Shown: positions 1-8,792, numbered from the stretch's first letter. The stretch is 64,000 nucleotides of DNA from Sporosalibacterium faouarense (GCF_016765695.1 NZ_JAETGO010000037.1:124001-188000); one strand, 5' to 3'. Translations and numbers: made by a program. Notes: generated by a model from the sequence alone, not told the origin.

Positions 1-346
1 CGTTAAAATTCTCAGGCAATTCAACTTGTGGCGAAATAATAATACCACCTGTTTCAAATCCCATATAAGCATTTAATATGTTTTCGTTGTTCTCTTGAAC
101 AAATTTATCTAAATACTTTTGAATTTCATTTTGATCTGTGCTGTAGCCCATCTCTTTATCGAATAAATTCAATTTTTCTTTAACCAAATCCAGTTTAGAG
201 CTGATTTCTTCTTTACCCTTAACTGAATTAGCATTAATTGAATTATTATTTGTTGTTAATTTAAGAGATGCACCACAAGCTGATAATAATAAAACTATTA
301 AAATTAGTATTAGTCCTGTAGTTAATTTTTGTTTTGTTTTTATCAT
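1..346 (-). CDS. Lipoprotein with Cache-like sensor start (3' end outside window)
   Basis: Only the first 115 codons are inside the window; the stop lies to the left. A type II signal peptide is visible: hydrophobic segment at residues 11-22 and lipobox LSAC with Cys24. A linker rich in Lys, Glu and Asn follows, and near residues 92-110 the run AYMGFETGGIIISP resembles the start of an extracellular dCache ligand-binding fold. The start is chosen because AGGAGGAAGA lies just upstream. Likely a surface-anchored sensor or binding protein. The Cache assignment is an inference from one short stretch. Confidence 0.6.
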   Translation of the reverse strand, partial: MIKTKQKLTTGLILILIVLLLSACGASLKLTTNNNSINANSVKGKEEISSKLDLVKEKLNLFDKEMGYSTDQNEIQKYLDKFVQENNENILNAYMGFETGGIIISPQVELPENFN

Positions 347-379
347 CTTCTTCCTCCTAAGTTTTTCTTTTGATGTAAA

Positions 380-412
380 GCTTGTCCAATCTACATATCT
401 GCGAAAATTTTG
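380..412. repeat. Possible fragment of repeat family F2
   Basis: The plus-strand text CTACATATCTGCGAAAATTT resembles the end segment of the F2 copy near 49536-49556 (GTGCATATCTGTGAAAACAT). It lies between two minus-strand genes. Too short to be certain. Confidence 0.25.
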
Positions 413-460
413 TATTTACAAATTAAGTACAGTTTTATAAAACTTTACAGGAGTTTGGGC

Positions 461-895
461 TTATTCAGATTCTTTATATTCCTTAATCATTTCCATGATA
501 TCTTTATTAAATCTACTTTTGTATATTTTGTCATTCATCATTAATTTACCATCTTCATAATTTAGTTTTGTATTTATAATTTCATATGTATCCTGCTTTT
601 CATTAAATATTGGCATCTCAATATTAATTTCATTATCAATTATTTCCACAACTGACTCATGTAGAAAAGCAATAGGCACCCCACTGCCATATATCATATA
701 TACACCCATGGGTTTATTATCATTTTCATAAAAATATATTCCCTTTCCAGCCCATGTATCAAAATTACTCCATTCCTTGTTTTCAATATCCATCCACACA
801 TTAGAATTTAATACTTCTTTACTAGTAGATTTTGTGCAGCTAGTTAAGAAAATCAATAAAAAAATAATAAAAAAGCTAACTTTTTTATATCCCAT
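461..895 (-). CDS. Small lipoprotein of unknown function
   Basis: 144 residues. Signal peptide with hydrophobic core at residues 7-17 and lipobox LTSC, Cys20, so a membrane-anchored extracytoplasmic protein is expected. The mature part is beta-rich, with alternating polar and aromatic residues and no motif I recognise. The start ATG has AAGGAG upstream. An AT-rich segment resembling the F1 promoter core lies about 75 bp upstream at 970-1005. No enzyme residues stand out and no function is proposed. Confidence 0.75.
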   Translation of the reverse strand: MGYKKVSFFIIFLLIFLTSCTKSTSKEVLNSNVWMDIENKEWSNFDTWAGKGIYFYENDNKPMGVYMIYGSGVPIAFLHESVVEIIDNEINIEMPIFNEKQDTYEIINTKLNYEDGKLMMNDKIYKSRFNKDIMEMIKEYKESE

Positions 896-1237
896 ATTTT
901 TTACTCCTTCATTTTTATTAATCTATATTACTATCTTAATTTTAATTACATGTACTAATTAATTTGCTTTATTATATCAAAATTTTAGTATAAATAGTAC
1001 TTTTGTAAACCTACACCATTTATAGGAGTGGTGACACCTTAGGTCCATCCCAAGAATTAAAGTTTGCCCTGTTTAATATTTCCCATATAATCTAATTAGA
1101 ACTGTCTTAAGATACAATTATGATATAGACAGACTTATTATATTTAGATGCCAATTAATGTAAATTTGTTCCATATTTGCATAATTGTATTTATATGTGT
1201 AATCTAATTACAACTTATAGAGATTATGCTTTACGAA
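896..1237. other. Intergenic spacer with degenerate repeat pieces
   Basis: No open gene. Near 970-1005 the plus strand reads TTATTATATCAAA and then a diverged stretch, a degenerate F1 match that would place a TGATATAAT promoter in front of the lipoprotein at 461-895. Around 1028-1070 the text GTGACACCTTAGGTCC resembles a shortened F2 repeat. The rest is AT-rich with no supported element. Confidence 0.35.
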
Positions 1238-1963
1238 CTATAACAATTTATTTAAATCCTTTATCTGACATATCTCCATATCAGGTTTAATATCTGTATT
1301 ATTAATAACCTTGTTTTTATTGTACCAAATACTCTTAAGTCCAAGCTCTTTTGCAGGGGCAATATCACTTGAAAGATTATCTCCTATCATAACTGACTCA
1401 TTAGGTTTAACTTGAAATTCATTTAATGCGTGTTGAAAAATTTGTTTATTAGGCTTTCCTATCTTAAGATAATAACTAAAGGTAAATGAATCAATATACT
1501 TAGCTATTCCAGCTTCTTTAAAACAATTTATCATCACTTCATCATAAATACTTGCATTGGAAATTACCCCTATCTTATATCTTTTATCAACTATACTACT
1601 TAGCGTTTGAATAAGTTCTTCCTCAATCCAAATATATTTTCGATACTCTGTATAGAAAATATCTAATGCTTTGATACACATATTTAAGCTTAGATTAACA
1701 TCATAGCTTTTTAAAAAGTTATTTAAAAAGCTTTCAACAGGATACTCAATATGAGTGATTTTCCTCAATGGCATTATATTTTGCCATTTCGTAAAGAATT
1801 TTTTCTTTACATCTTCATATTTTATCCTAGAGTCATATTTTTGCAAAAAATTTGTAAGATATTCTATTCCCTTTTCATCCTTCTCTTCATCGCTTTTCCC
1901 ATGATGAAAATGCAATAATGTATTTCCCATGTCGAAAAAAATTACTTTGATATTATTCTTCAT
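1238..1963 (-). CDS. HAD-superfamily hydrolase
   Basis: About 241 residues, normal for a HAD subfamily I phosphatase. Motif I is FFDMGNTLL near residues 9-17; it keeps the nucleophile Asp, but the usual second Asp is Gly, as in some natural HAD members. Motif II is VISNAS near 133, motif III the Lys in KIGKPNK near 168, and motif IV MIGDNLSSD near 192. The ATG at 1963 is preferred over a TTG twelve bases upstream because GGGGGA then sits at proper spacing. It starts 17 bp after the stop of the 2H-type gene, so the two are probably co-transcribed. Substrate unknown; a small phosphorylated metabolite is likely. Confidence 0.85.
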   Translation of the reverse strand: MKNNIKVIFFDMGNTLLHFHHGKSDEEKDEKGIEYLTNFLQKYDSRIKYEDVKKKFFTKWQNIMPLRKITHIEYPVESFLNNFLKSYDVNLSLNMCIKALDIFYTEYRKYIWIEEELIQTLSSIVDKRYKIGVISNASIYDEVMINCFKEAGIAKYIDSFTFSYYLKIGKPNKQIFQHALNEFQVKPNESVMIGDNLSSDIAPAKELGLKSIWYNKNKVINNTDIKPDMEICQIKDLNKLL

Positions 1964-1979
1964 TAAATCCCCCAAAATT

Positions 1980-2501
1980 TTATTTTAATTTATATTTTAC
2001 TATCTGTTTATTAGGGCTAAACTCCAATATGCCAATACCTTCTATTGTTGCATCAATTGGTAATCCTAAGTCTTTACATGATTTTATAGCCCTATTTATA
2101 TTATTGTTCTCAATTCCCATTATCAAAGTGCAATGAGGAACCCAGTTATCTGGTATATAATACTCCCAAGCAGAACCACTGTGTTTCTTAAATTTAGTGT
2201 GAAACTCAGAATGAATATTTAATAGCTCTTTTGTTACAATAGGACTGATAAATAACACAGGACTTTCTGTAACAAACATTCCTATATTTGATAGGGTTAT
2301 ATCAAAGGTCTTTATTTCTTGAGAATATGCTTTCAATTCTTCCTTATATTTTTCCAGGTCCAAATCTTCATAAATTGCCAAAGTTATGTGTGGCTGACCT
2401 ACATTCTCAATAGAAATTCCTTGTTTATGAAACTCTCTCCTTATCTTAATAATCTTTTCCGTACTTCTCTTGTCGAAATATAACTCTATAGAATATGGCA
2501 T
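1980..2501 (-). CDS. 2H phosphoesterase / 2'-5' RNA ligase-like protein
   Basis: 173 residues with the two signature histidine motifs of the 2H superfamily: PHITL near residues 38-42 and PHCTL near residues 122-126. The family hydrolyses cyclic 2',3'- or 1',2'-phosphodiesters of RNA or nucleotides; the exact substrate here cannot be read. AGGAGG precedes the start, and an F1 repeat supplies a candidate promoter about 65-70 bp upstream (2566-2574). It is followed after 17 bp by the HAD hydrolase, suggesting a two-gene unit that releases and then dephosphorylates a nucleotide product (inference). Confidence 0.85.
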   Translation of the reverse strand: MPYSIELYFDKRSTEKIIKIRREFHKQGISIENVGQPHITLAIYEDLDLEKYKEELKAYSQEIKTFDITLSNIGMFVTESPVLFISPIVTKELLNIHSEFHTKFKKHSGSAWEYYIPDNWVPHCTLIMGIENNNINRAIKSCKDLGLPIDATIEGIGILEFSPNKQIVKYKLK

Positions 2502-2548
2502 AGCAACCTCCTATCTTTACAATCAATATAATTAATGTATTGCTATAA

Positions 2549-2614
2549 TTTTACATCATAAACCTATTATATCAAATGTTTCATTTTAATAACACTTGGT
2601 ACAATAAATTCCAT
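2549..2614 (-). repeat. F1 repeat copy a (promoter-bearing)
   Basis: Conserved core shared with copies at 19223, 30941, 43744, 50119 and 61154. On the minus strand it runs from GGAATTTATTGTA to TGATATAAT and ATGATGTAAA. The extended -10 TGATATAAT is at 2566-2574; the box 17 bp upstream (2589-2594, TGTTAT) is a weak -35. It faces the gene pair 1980-2501/1238-1963 and directly follows the terminator of the gene at 2678-3196. Confidence 0.75.
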
Positions 2615-2679
2615 AAAAAAGACTCCTATTGTTGTAACAGTTTTCTTATTTTAACTGTTTACTTCAATAGGAGTGAGTC
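2615..2679 (-). terminator. Rho-independent terminator with nested hairpin
   Basis: On the minus strand ACTCCTATTG pairs with CAATAGGAGT around an inner AACAGTT/AACTGTT stem, followed by CTTTTTT. It terminates the gene whose stop is at 2678. Confidence 0.8.
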
Positions 2680-3196
2680 ATTCCAAAGCATTCATTCCTT
2701 GATAAACCTTTTCTATATAACTCAAGTTAACTTCATCATCCTGTATTCTATAATATTTTATGTATCTTTTATGTTTCCAAACTGTAAGATTCTTTGACTT
2801 ATTCTCATCTTTTCTCATTAATTGATAAATGATTCTAATCGTCTTCTTATCATTTATCCCTATATTTAAATACTCATGGGTTTTTGTATTATGAAGTTTT
2901 ATTTCATATTTGTATCCATCAATCTTTGAAATTTCATTTTCCCTAAGCTCTTCCAATTTCAAATCGTTAAAATGCTTGATTATCTTATCTATATCACTAT
3001 TTTCTTCACTTTTTCTTATATCATAATTACCATTTTCTATTTCTTTATCTATCAATATCTCATTAAAATCTTTTTCTTTATATTTTTCTAATACTAATTC
3101 AGAAAAAGAAGCATTTTCAGTAAAACTAATATTTATGTATTTCACCATAAAAGCTGTAATTAATAAAATAACAACGATTAAGAACTTCCTCTTCAT
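2678..3196 (-). CDS. Membrane-anchored protein of unknown function
   Basis: 172 residues from the ATG at 3196, which has GGGAG at good spacing; an upstream in-frame start has no such site. One N-terminal transmembrane helix (residues 4-20) is followed by a lysine- and glutamate-rich extracytoplasmic part with an alpha/beta pattern, including an NIGINDKKTIRIIY strand segment. It ends exactly at a strong terminator, which is fused to an F1 repeat. No known family recognised. Confidence 0.7.
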   Translation of the reverse strand: MKRKFLIVVILLITAFMVKYINISFTENASFSELVLEKYKEKDFNEILIDKEIENGNYDIRKSEENSDIDKIIKHFNDLKLEELRENEISKIDGYKYEIKLHNTKTHEYLNIGINDKKTIRIIYQLMRKDENKSKNLTVWKHKRYIKYYRIQDDEVNLSYIEKVYQGMNALE

Positions 3197-3281
3197 AGAA
3201 TCTCCCTTTAAATTGGTAATTCTCTTTAAAAAATAATTATAAGCCAATAAGTGATATATGTTTCCTATTCATATACTTATT

Positions 3282-4259
3282 TTAACTATCAAACACCTTT
3301 TCATAAAATTTTTCTCTTCCTAGATTATCAAGAAATTCTATTTTTCTTCTCTCATAAAAGTTCTCACTACTTCCTCTTTCAAAAAACCAAATACAATCAA
3401 TTAATATACTTAATTTGTATAAATCAAATAGATGTCTTTTTTCTACACCTTTTAAAGGCCTGTACTTTATATATTCAGCTATTGTTTCTTTCATCTTTTG
3501 AAAGTTAAATATGTTATCCTCTATCTTAAATTTCTTCCATGTTTCCCAATTAAATTCAGAGATGAAAGGGTCGACTAAACAGACAATATCATATAAAAGA
3601 TATGTATAGTTGGCATCATCAAAATCCAATAGTGCATTGAACTTTCCATCTTTAAAAAGTATATTAGAATAATGAAAATCACAATGACAAATTCCTTTAG
3701 GCAATAATCGTGGCAACTGCAAATTGGATAGCTGTGTTTTAAACCATTTTAATTTTTCTTTAGAGTTTGCCGTGTTAATTTTTTTAGCCTCAAGGTTAGC
3801 TAGCTTTTCACAAAATTCCACACTATAATTCCATCTATGTTCTTTATATAGAGGTTTATATTTCTTTGTAATATTGTGTAATCTAGCTATATTTTTAATC
3901 AACTCTTTTTCTTGATTTGAATTTAGTTTCTCAATATGCACTCCCTCAACAAACTCAAAAACAACATAGGGTTTTCTATTATATGTCCCCATACATTCTT
4001 TAAATCTATCTTTAACTATTTCTGGGCAAGGATAATTATTATCTTTAAGAAATTTCAAAAGATGTACTTCAAATAATACTGAGTTTTTTGAACGGTTTTC
4101 ATAGTATCTAATTACAAATCTTCCCTTAGTTGTTTGTACATAATAGTTTGTTTGAACAGATCCACTTTTAATTGGTTGATACTCTTTAAGTTCTCCTATA
4201 TAATAACTTGAAAGAATGTTTATTATATCTTTTCTTGAAAATTCCGTTTTTATAGTCAT
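3282..4259 (-). CDS. APH/choline-kinase-fold phosphotransferase, homoserine-kinase-II-like
   Basis: 325 residues, usual length for the aminoglycoside phosphotransferase/choline kinase fold. The phosphate-binding loop region is at IKSGSVQTNYYV (30-41), the Brenner motif HCDFHYSN at 192-199 carries the catalytic Asp194 and Asn199, and LLDFDDAN (210-217) carries the metal-binding Asp. The GICHCDFHYSNILF and DFDDA patterns look more like type II homoserine kinases and related small-molecule kinases than classic aminoglycoside kinases. Substrate uncertain. AAGGTGG lies upstream of the start. One of five such kinases in the window. Confidence 0.85.
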   Translation of the reverse strand: MTIKTEFSRKDIINILSSYYIGELKEYQPIKSGSVQTNYYVQTTKGRFVIRYYENRSKNSVLFEVHLLKFLKDNNYPCPEIVKDRFKECMGTYNRKPYVVFEFVEGVHIEKLNSNQEKELIKNIARLHNITKKYKPLYKEHRWNYSVEFCEKLANLEAKKINTANSKEKLKWFKTQLSNLQLPRLLPKGICHCDFHYSNILFKDGKFNALLDFDDANYTYLLYDIVCLVDPFISEFNWETWKKFKIEDNIFNFQKMKETIAEYIKYRPLKGVEKRHLFDLYKLSILIDCIWFFERGSSENFYERRKIEFLDNLGREKFYEKVFDS

Positions 4260-4313
4260 ATATTAAACCACCTTTTTAAAAATAAAACCTTATTTTTATG
4301 GTATTATTCCATC

Positions 4314-4883
4314 CTAGCCTGTACAAAATATCTCTTTGATTTTTTCAATAGCTAATTCTGGATTCGGAGTCTGTAGCAATATAGTTTTATCATTATAAGA
4401 AATTCTAATTACTTTATTTAACTCTTTATAAAATAAATTATTAAATATGTTTTTAGTTTTAGCAACTGAAATATGAACCTCTTTTATTTCCTCTTCTCCA
4501 AAAGTAAATCCTTCATTCTGAAGATTTTCTCTAAAGGGCTCGAATATAATTTTGTTATTAGTAATATGTAATGCCCCAAAAGTTGGACCGTCTATCTTCT
4601 TAAGATTACAAATTAAAACTAACCCATTGGAATTACTTAAGTCTGAATTAAAAAAATTATTAATCGCCTCTTTTGTTTCCTTATACAAAAGATTTGGTGT
4701 AAGTAAAAAGACAATAGGTGTTATAATTAATACAACAGTGAGCATAATTAAAACTTTTTCTTTGTCTATAAAACATTCAAATGCTATCCATAGTAAACCA
4801 AATAAAAGAAATCTTTTAATTCGTGAGCTCATAAAAAATCTTTTTATAAAAATATTAATACTTTCTTTATATTCACTATTCAT
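4314..4883 (-). CDS. Two-helix membrane protein with PH/GRAM-like domain
   Basis: 189 residues. Two transmembrane helices at about 24-42 and 45-63 are followed by a soluble part of roughly 110 residues. The segment GALHITNNKIIFEPF, with later short strands and a terminal helix, is typical of bacterial PH-like or GRAM-like domains. These usually face the cytoplasm and bind lipids or partners; that role is inferred. GGAGG precedes the ATG. The gene is a stand-alone unit. Confidence 0.6.
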   Translation of the reverse strand: MNSEYKESINIFIKRFFMSSRIKRFLLFGLLWIAFECFIDKEKVLIMLTVVLIITPIVFLLTPNLLYKETKEAINNFFNSDLSNSNGLVLICNLKKIDGPTFGALHITNNKIIFEPFRENLQNEGFTFGEEEIKEVHISVAKTKNIFNNLFYKELNKVIRISYNDKTILLQTPNPELAIEKIKEIFCTG

Positions 4884-4993
4884 AATTTATCGCCTCCATG
4901 TCTTTAGACTCAATGACTATAATTTCTAATCATATTTTCAAACATAAGTTTACACTTCATTAACTGTCTATTAATAAGTTTAATAGTTTGAAA

Positions 4994-5479
4994 TTATTCA
5001 AGGTCATTAATCCCATAATCAGATAGAAATTTTTCCATTACTTCATGGGTTTCTGTTAAAGCATCTTTTCTAGCATTAGCTGGCCCAGATATTATAATGC
5101 CATCTTTGCTACTCCAATTTCCGACTAAAATAACAATGGGATTTAAATTAGTATTAGAATAAATGGTGCCATATGTTCTTGTATAGCCCTCATCAGTATA
5201 TGTCAATGGTGAAGAGTTCGAATTATTAATTATACAGCTAAACTCTTTATTGTTTAAATATATCTGACCTTCAAATTTGAATCTTCTAAACAATTTTCTC
5301 GAATATCGTCCTTCAACTCTTATTTCAACATTTTCTTGATATGATTTATTGTTAGTTTGATATTTTATTCCAGATATATTTCTCTTAAAATTTTGTGGTC
5401 TAGTGTAATATTTATATCCAACCATAAAAATTAAAATAAAGAATATGCTGATTAGTATTATCTTTTTCTTATTAGTCAT
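4994..5479 (-). CDS. Membrane-anchored secreted protein of unknown function
   Basis: 161 residues with an N-terminal transmembrane helix (residues 5-22) and a long extracytoplasmic region rich in Asn, Ser, Tyr and beta strands (GRYSRKLFRRFKFEGQIYLN). No lipobox. AGGGGG precedes the ATG. No recognised family, but size and layout match the other orphan single-helix surface proteins of this window. Confidence 0.7.
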   Translation of the reverse strand: MTNKKKIILISIFFILIFMVGYKYYTRPQNFKRNISGIKYQTNNKSYQENVEIRVEGRYSRKLFRRFKFEGQIYLNNKEFSCIINNSNSSPLTYTDEGYTRTYGTIYSNTNLNPIVILVGNWSSKDGIIISGPANARKDALTETHEVMEKFLSDYGINDLE

Positions 5480-5596
5480 AGTTTCCCCCTATTTAAATAC
5501 AGCATCTCAGATAATTCTATTAATAACGGCTTTTATTCAATACGCTTTAATAATTTTATTTGTTCACGAACCTATCTAAAAAATCCTAATTTGCCA

Positions 5597-5860
5597 TTAA
5601 TATTTATGACCACAATCAGGACATTTAGAATAATCAAAATCATGTACTACTCCACAGTCTGGGCAAGTTATTTGCGGCAAATTTTCATCATGCTCTATCC
5701 CTAATTTCTACTCTATATAGTCTACCCTATCTAGCAACTCAGATATTATAATGAAAGATAGACCAAGTAAAATCAAAATAGTTATATAAATTAATGAAAA
5801 TATTATGTTATCTCTAATAAAAAGTAAAATATACATATGAATTTGTATTTCAATATTCAT
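5597..5860 (-). pseudogene. Membrane zinc-ribbon protein with in-frame TAG
   Basis: 88 codons read in one frame from ATG 5860 to TAA 5597 except for one internal TAG after DRVDYIE (about codon 51). The first half has a transmembrane helix (IIFSLIYITILILLGLSFII). After the TAG comes a zinc ribbon with two CPDCG knuckles (CPDCGVVHDFDYSKCPDCG) close to the C-terminus. It starts 16 bp downstream of the CAT-like gene stop. Either a recently broken gene or one read through at TAG; the otherwise intact frame argues that decay is recent. Confidence 0.6.
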
Positions 5861-5876
5861 AAAATCCAAATAATAA

Positions 5877-6515
5877 TTATAGTACTATACTAGGTTTGTT
5901 TAAAATCTCCTGTATCTTTATAAAATATTTACCTACATGAACTCCGTCCATTAAGGCATGATTTACTTGAACTGAAAAAGGAAGCTTTAACACTTCATTT
6001 TCTTTGAAGAATTTTCCCCATGCAATTCTTGGTATCGAATCAGATGAGGATATATCTATTGGATGGGTTACACTAGTAAAAGAAACCCAAGGCATAGTAG
6101 TTATATATATTAAATCATCACGATTTGGCTCATCTTCCAGGTCAATTTTACCCTTCAATAGTTTAGCCTTTTCTTCTGCTTTTTTATTAAATTGTTGAAA
6201 ATTTTCCATATAGTCTACAGTACAAAAACTAAAAACTTCTGGTTGCGTCATAATTGTGAAAGATGGATGAGTTAGGTCATACTCAATAATCTTATCATCT
6301 TTCATTCTATATCTAAATTCTGTTATGCTATTCGCTGTATTTGTTGCAATAAATATCATAGCTTTATAGAAAGATATATTGTTCTCTTTTATATAGGAAT
6401 AAAACTTAGTGATATCAAGATTAGCACATACATTAAAATGTGGATAATCCATCTCCTTAAAAAGCTTATATTGTTGTTTTCTTGGCCAAGATTCCATATC
6501 TAAATATTTTTTCAT
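5877..6515 (-). CDS. CatA-family chloramphenicol acetyltransferase-like O-acetyltransferase
   Basis: 212 residues, the usual CAT length. The C-terminal signature reads QVNHALMDGVHVG; His186 corresponds to the catalytic histidine, and the Asp in DG is kept. The preceding residue is Asn where CAT enzymes usually have His, so drug activity is not assured. The family transfers acetyl from acetyl-CoA to the 3-hydroxyl of chloramphenicol and works as a trimer. TAGGAGG precedes the ATG. It may be a true resistance enzyme or a relative with another hydroxyl acceptor. Confidence 0.85.
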   Translation of the reverse strand: MKKYLDMESWPRKQQYKLFKEMDYPHFNVCANLDITKFYSYIKENNISFYKAMIFIATNTANSITEFRYRMKDDKIIEYDLTHPSFTIMTQPEVFSFCTVDYMENFQQFNKKAEEKAKLLKGKIDLEDEPNRDDLIYITTMPWVSFTSVTHPIDISSSDSIPRIAWGKFFKENEVLKLPFSVQVNHALMDGVHVGKYFIKIQEILNKPSIVL

Positions 6516-6633
6516 TTTTACCTCCTATAATTTATCATTAGTTTTATTAATAGCTATGCATTATAATTCTAGCTATAATATTTCAATAAATTGTATTAAT
6601 TACCTTACTTCATTCTATCAATTCAACTTTACT

Positions 6634-6936
6634 TTATTTAAAAAACATTTGAATAATCATTGAAATGGCTATAATGCAAACCATAATATTTGCTACTGTT
6701 CCACCTAATTTTGCTCCCCAATGAACTTCAAATCTCCTTCCTAAAAAGAATCCTAGAATCAACAAAATTATAGAAAAAATCCCAGTATAGTTCACGCCAA
6801 AATTTTCATTTGACCATACTTTATTGCCAATTAATCTAAAAAATTTATCACCAGTAGTAGTTCCAAATATTAGTGAAAGTAAAACTAGTGGCAAAGATAG
6901 ACTTCCTATTCCAAAGTTTTTCTTTTCAACTGCCAT
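6634..6936 (-). CDS. Small membrane protein, three helices
   Basis: 100 residues from the ATG at 6936, chosen because AGGAGTGAG lies seven bases upstream; an ATG three codons earlier lacks a site. Hydrophobic segments lie at about 10-28, 46-62 and 76-97, with a conserved-looking LGFFLGRRFEVHWGAKLGG turn between the last two. Function not recognised. Confidence 0.65.
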   Translation of the reverse strand: MAVEKKNFGIGSLSLPLVLLSLIFGTTTGDKFFRLIGNKVWSNENFGVNYTGIFSIILLILGFFLGRRFEVHWGAKLGGTVANIMVCIIAISMIIQMFFK

Positions 6937-6962
6937 AAATCTCACTCCTAAAAATATATTTC

Positions 6963-7436
6963 TTAATCTATAGATTGTCTTAACTCTAGCTCCATAACAT
7001 CACTTTGAATTCTAAATCCCTTTCTTTCATAGAAGTTTATTGCTCTATCACTTGGCCATACAATTAATGTTTCCAAATCCTCTTCCTTAGCCCATTCTAT
7101 TACATAACTCATAAGCTTAGACCCTATACCCTTACCCCTATAGTTCTCTTTAGTAAAAACATTAGTAAGATATCCATATTCATCGAAAAATTTATTAGGT
7201 TTAGGTATTTTCCTAATACGTCTAACTGATATATGGGAGATTATTTCACTATTATCTACTACGATCCAATGTATCCAACTTTTATCCTCAATGCCTTCTT
7301 CTAAAAAATCTACACAGGACTTAATAAAATCTGATTTATTGTTATTAGGATTTATTTCTTTTCCTTCAGTTTTAAACTCCCATCGCATATCTGCTAAGGA
7401 ATATAAATCATTACTAGTGGCAATTCTATATTCCAT
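6963..7436 (-). CDS. GNAT N-acetyltransferase
   Basis: 157 residues with the full GNAT layout: an N-terminal strand-helix (YRIATSNDLYSLADMRW), the central YGYLTNVFTKENYRGKGIG segment and the acetyl-CoA pyrophosphate loop RGKGIGSKL near residues 105-113, then WPSDRAINFYERKGF, the usual tail motif. The substrate amine cannot be deduced. AAAGGGG lies upstream. Part of a set of about ten divergent GNAT genes in the window. Confidence 0.9.
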   Translation of the reverse strand: MEYRIATSNDLYSLADMRWEFKTEGKEINPNNNKSDFIKSCVDFLEEGIEDKSWIHWIVVDNSEIISHISVRRIRKIPKPNKFFDEYGYLTNVFTKENYRGKGIGSKLMSYVIEWAKEEDLETLIVWPSDRAINFYERKGFRIQSDVMELELRQSID

Positions 7437-7465
7437 AAGAAATCCCCTTTACTTATGTTAATTTA

Positions 7466-7800
7466 TTAGTCACCTATCAAATACTCTTCTATAGAATTCA
7501 TATCATAACTATTTTTCGAACTAGTATCTATGATTAAATAATTAGAGTCTTCTGGTTTAATTGACTTATCTACTGCTTGATTAAACCTTTCCAAAGATGT
7601 ACTGTCGATTTGACTAATTAGTCTATCTCTAGAGTAAATCCTATTTTTTATAATGGAATATTCCTCTACTCTACATTCAATATATTTGTAGTTAATATTA
7701 AACTTCTTTGCGATACGAATCCCATGGTCTATAATTTCTTGATAATAGCAGGGAGTATCAATAATAACACTTATTTTATATTCACTAAAACTATTGAAAT
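7466..7800 (-). pseudogene. Headless P-loop nucleotide kinase fragment
   Basis: The reading frame gives a peptide with the C-terminal half of an AAA_33-type small-molecule kinase: VIIDTPCYYQEIIDHG (DTP Walker B-like), YIECRVEEYSIIKNRIYSRDR (lid arginines) and a terminal helix. The N-terminal Walker A loop is missing; upstream the frame runs into the end of the DUF1232 gene at 7771 in a different frame. This looks like a deletion that joined the 3' part of a kinase gene to the end of its neighbour. Probably not functional as a kinase. Confidence 0.6.
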
Positions 7801-8139
7801 CATGAAAATCCATATTAAAACAATTACTACAGCAGCTACCCAACTTTGCTTTTTCTGAACACTATTACTTAATTCTCTGTTCAATTCACATTTAACATCA
7901 TTAGGTATAGTTTTTAAAGCCAATAAAATACCAATAGGAAGTAAAATCATATCATCCAAATATCCTAATATTGGTATAAAGTCAGGTATAATATCTATAG
8001 GACTAAAAGCGTAACCTACAACAACTCCAATTAGCAACTTAGAATACCATGGAACTTTTTTACTCTTTAAAGCAAGATATAATAAATGAATATTCTTTTT
8101 TATTTCTTTAACTTTTGTTTTCCATGTTATTCTACCCAC
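7771..8139 (-). CDS. DUF1232 (YkvA-like) membrane protein
   Basis: About 122 residues from GTG 8139, which has AAAGGAG upstream; ATG at 8166 is an alternative. The DUF1232 signature YAFSPIDIIPDFIPILGYLDD is complete, followed by a second hydrophobic stretch LLPIGILLAL and a C-terminal transmembrane helix (SWVAAVVIVLIWIFMISIVLV). The family is widespread and small, and its biochemical role is unknown. The last 70 bp overlap the kinase fragment in another frame. Confidence 0.8.
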   Translation of the reverse strand: MGRITWKTKVKEIKKNIHLLYLALKSKKVPWYSKLLIGVVVGYAFSPIDIIPDFIPILGYLDDMILLPIGILLALKTIPNDVKCELNRELSNSVQKKQSWVAAVVIVLIWIFMISIVLVNIK

Positions 8140-8321
8140 ATTGTATTTTCTCCTTTTAATTCTCATTATTATGAAAATAAAAAACAACTAGATTATAACT
8201 CATATTTATCCTCACCATTTAATCCCATGGATTGCAAGGAGTAGAATTTTATCTTCTTACAAACTTACTCATGTTATGCTTTCCTTAATGGTTATACTTG
8301 TAGTAACAAATAGAAATTTTA

Positions 8322-8792
8322 TTAAATATTTTTTCGCATCCTTATAAATTCATATTCTCCACCATTTGTTTTTTGAATGTATTTTTCTATAAATTGAAAT
8401 CCTATCTTTTCATATGCCTTTATTGCCCTCTTGTTAAATGTAGCAACTGCTAGCATAATATAATTTTCTTTATATCCGAACTCATTAATTCCAAAATCTA
8501 TACCTGCATTTACAAAGTCTGGTCCATACCCTTTGCCTGTGAGACCAGGCTTTAACCCAAAACCAATCCACATAATTCCATCATCAAAGTTAAATGAGTA
8601 ATAACCAACTAGTTCATCATTTTCATCAAGAACAGCAAAATAACGTCCTTCCCAGCTATCTTCATCTAGAAACTCCTCTAAATCTTCTTCATCAGCCGTC
8701 ATATCATAAAATGAATAGATATCATTATATTTCCAATTATAAGTGATTTCATTTGCAAATTCTTTTTTCATAGGAACAAAATTATAATTCAT
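8322..8792 (-). CDS. GNAT acetyltransferase, RimJ/RimL type
   Basis: 156 residues. The acidic N-terminal region (TADEEDLEEFLDED) precedes a YFAVLDENDELVGYYSF strand pair and the acetyl-CoA loop LTGKGYGPDF near residues 83-92. NKRAIKAYEKIGFQ is the typical C-terminal motif. The substrate could be a protein N-terminus or a small amine; not resolved. AAAGGAGGAG lies upstream. Confidence 0.88.
   Translation of the reverse strand: MNYNFVPMKKEFANEITYNWKYNDIYSFYDMTADEEDLEEFLDEDSWEGRYFAVLDENDELVGYYSFNFDDGIMWIGFGLKPGLTGKGYGPDFVNAGIDFGINEFGYKENYIMLAVATFNKRAIKAYEKIGFQFIEKYIQKTNGGEYEFIRMRKNI

Noticed and set aside
777-962. Plus-strand hydrophobic frame
   Set aside because: Mirror of the lipoprotein gene on the minus strand with no start signal.
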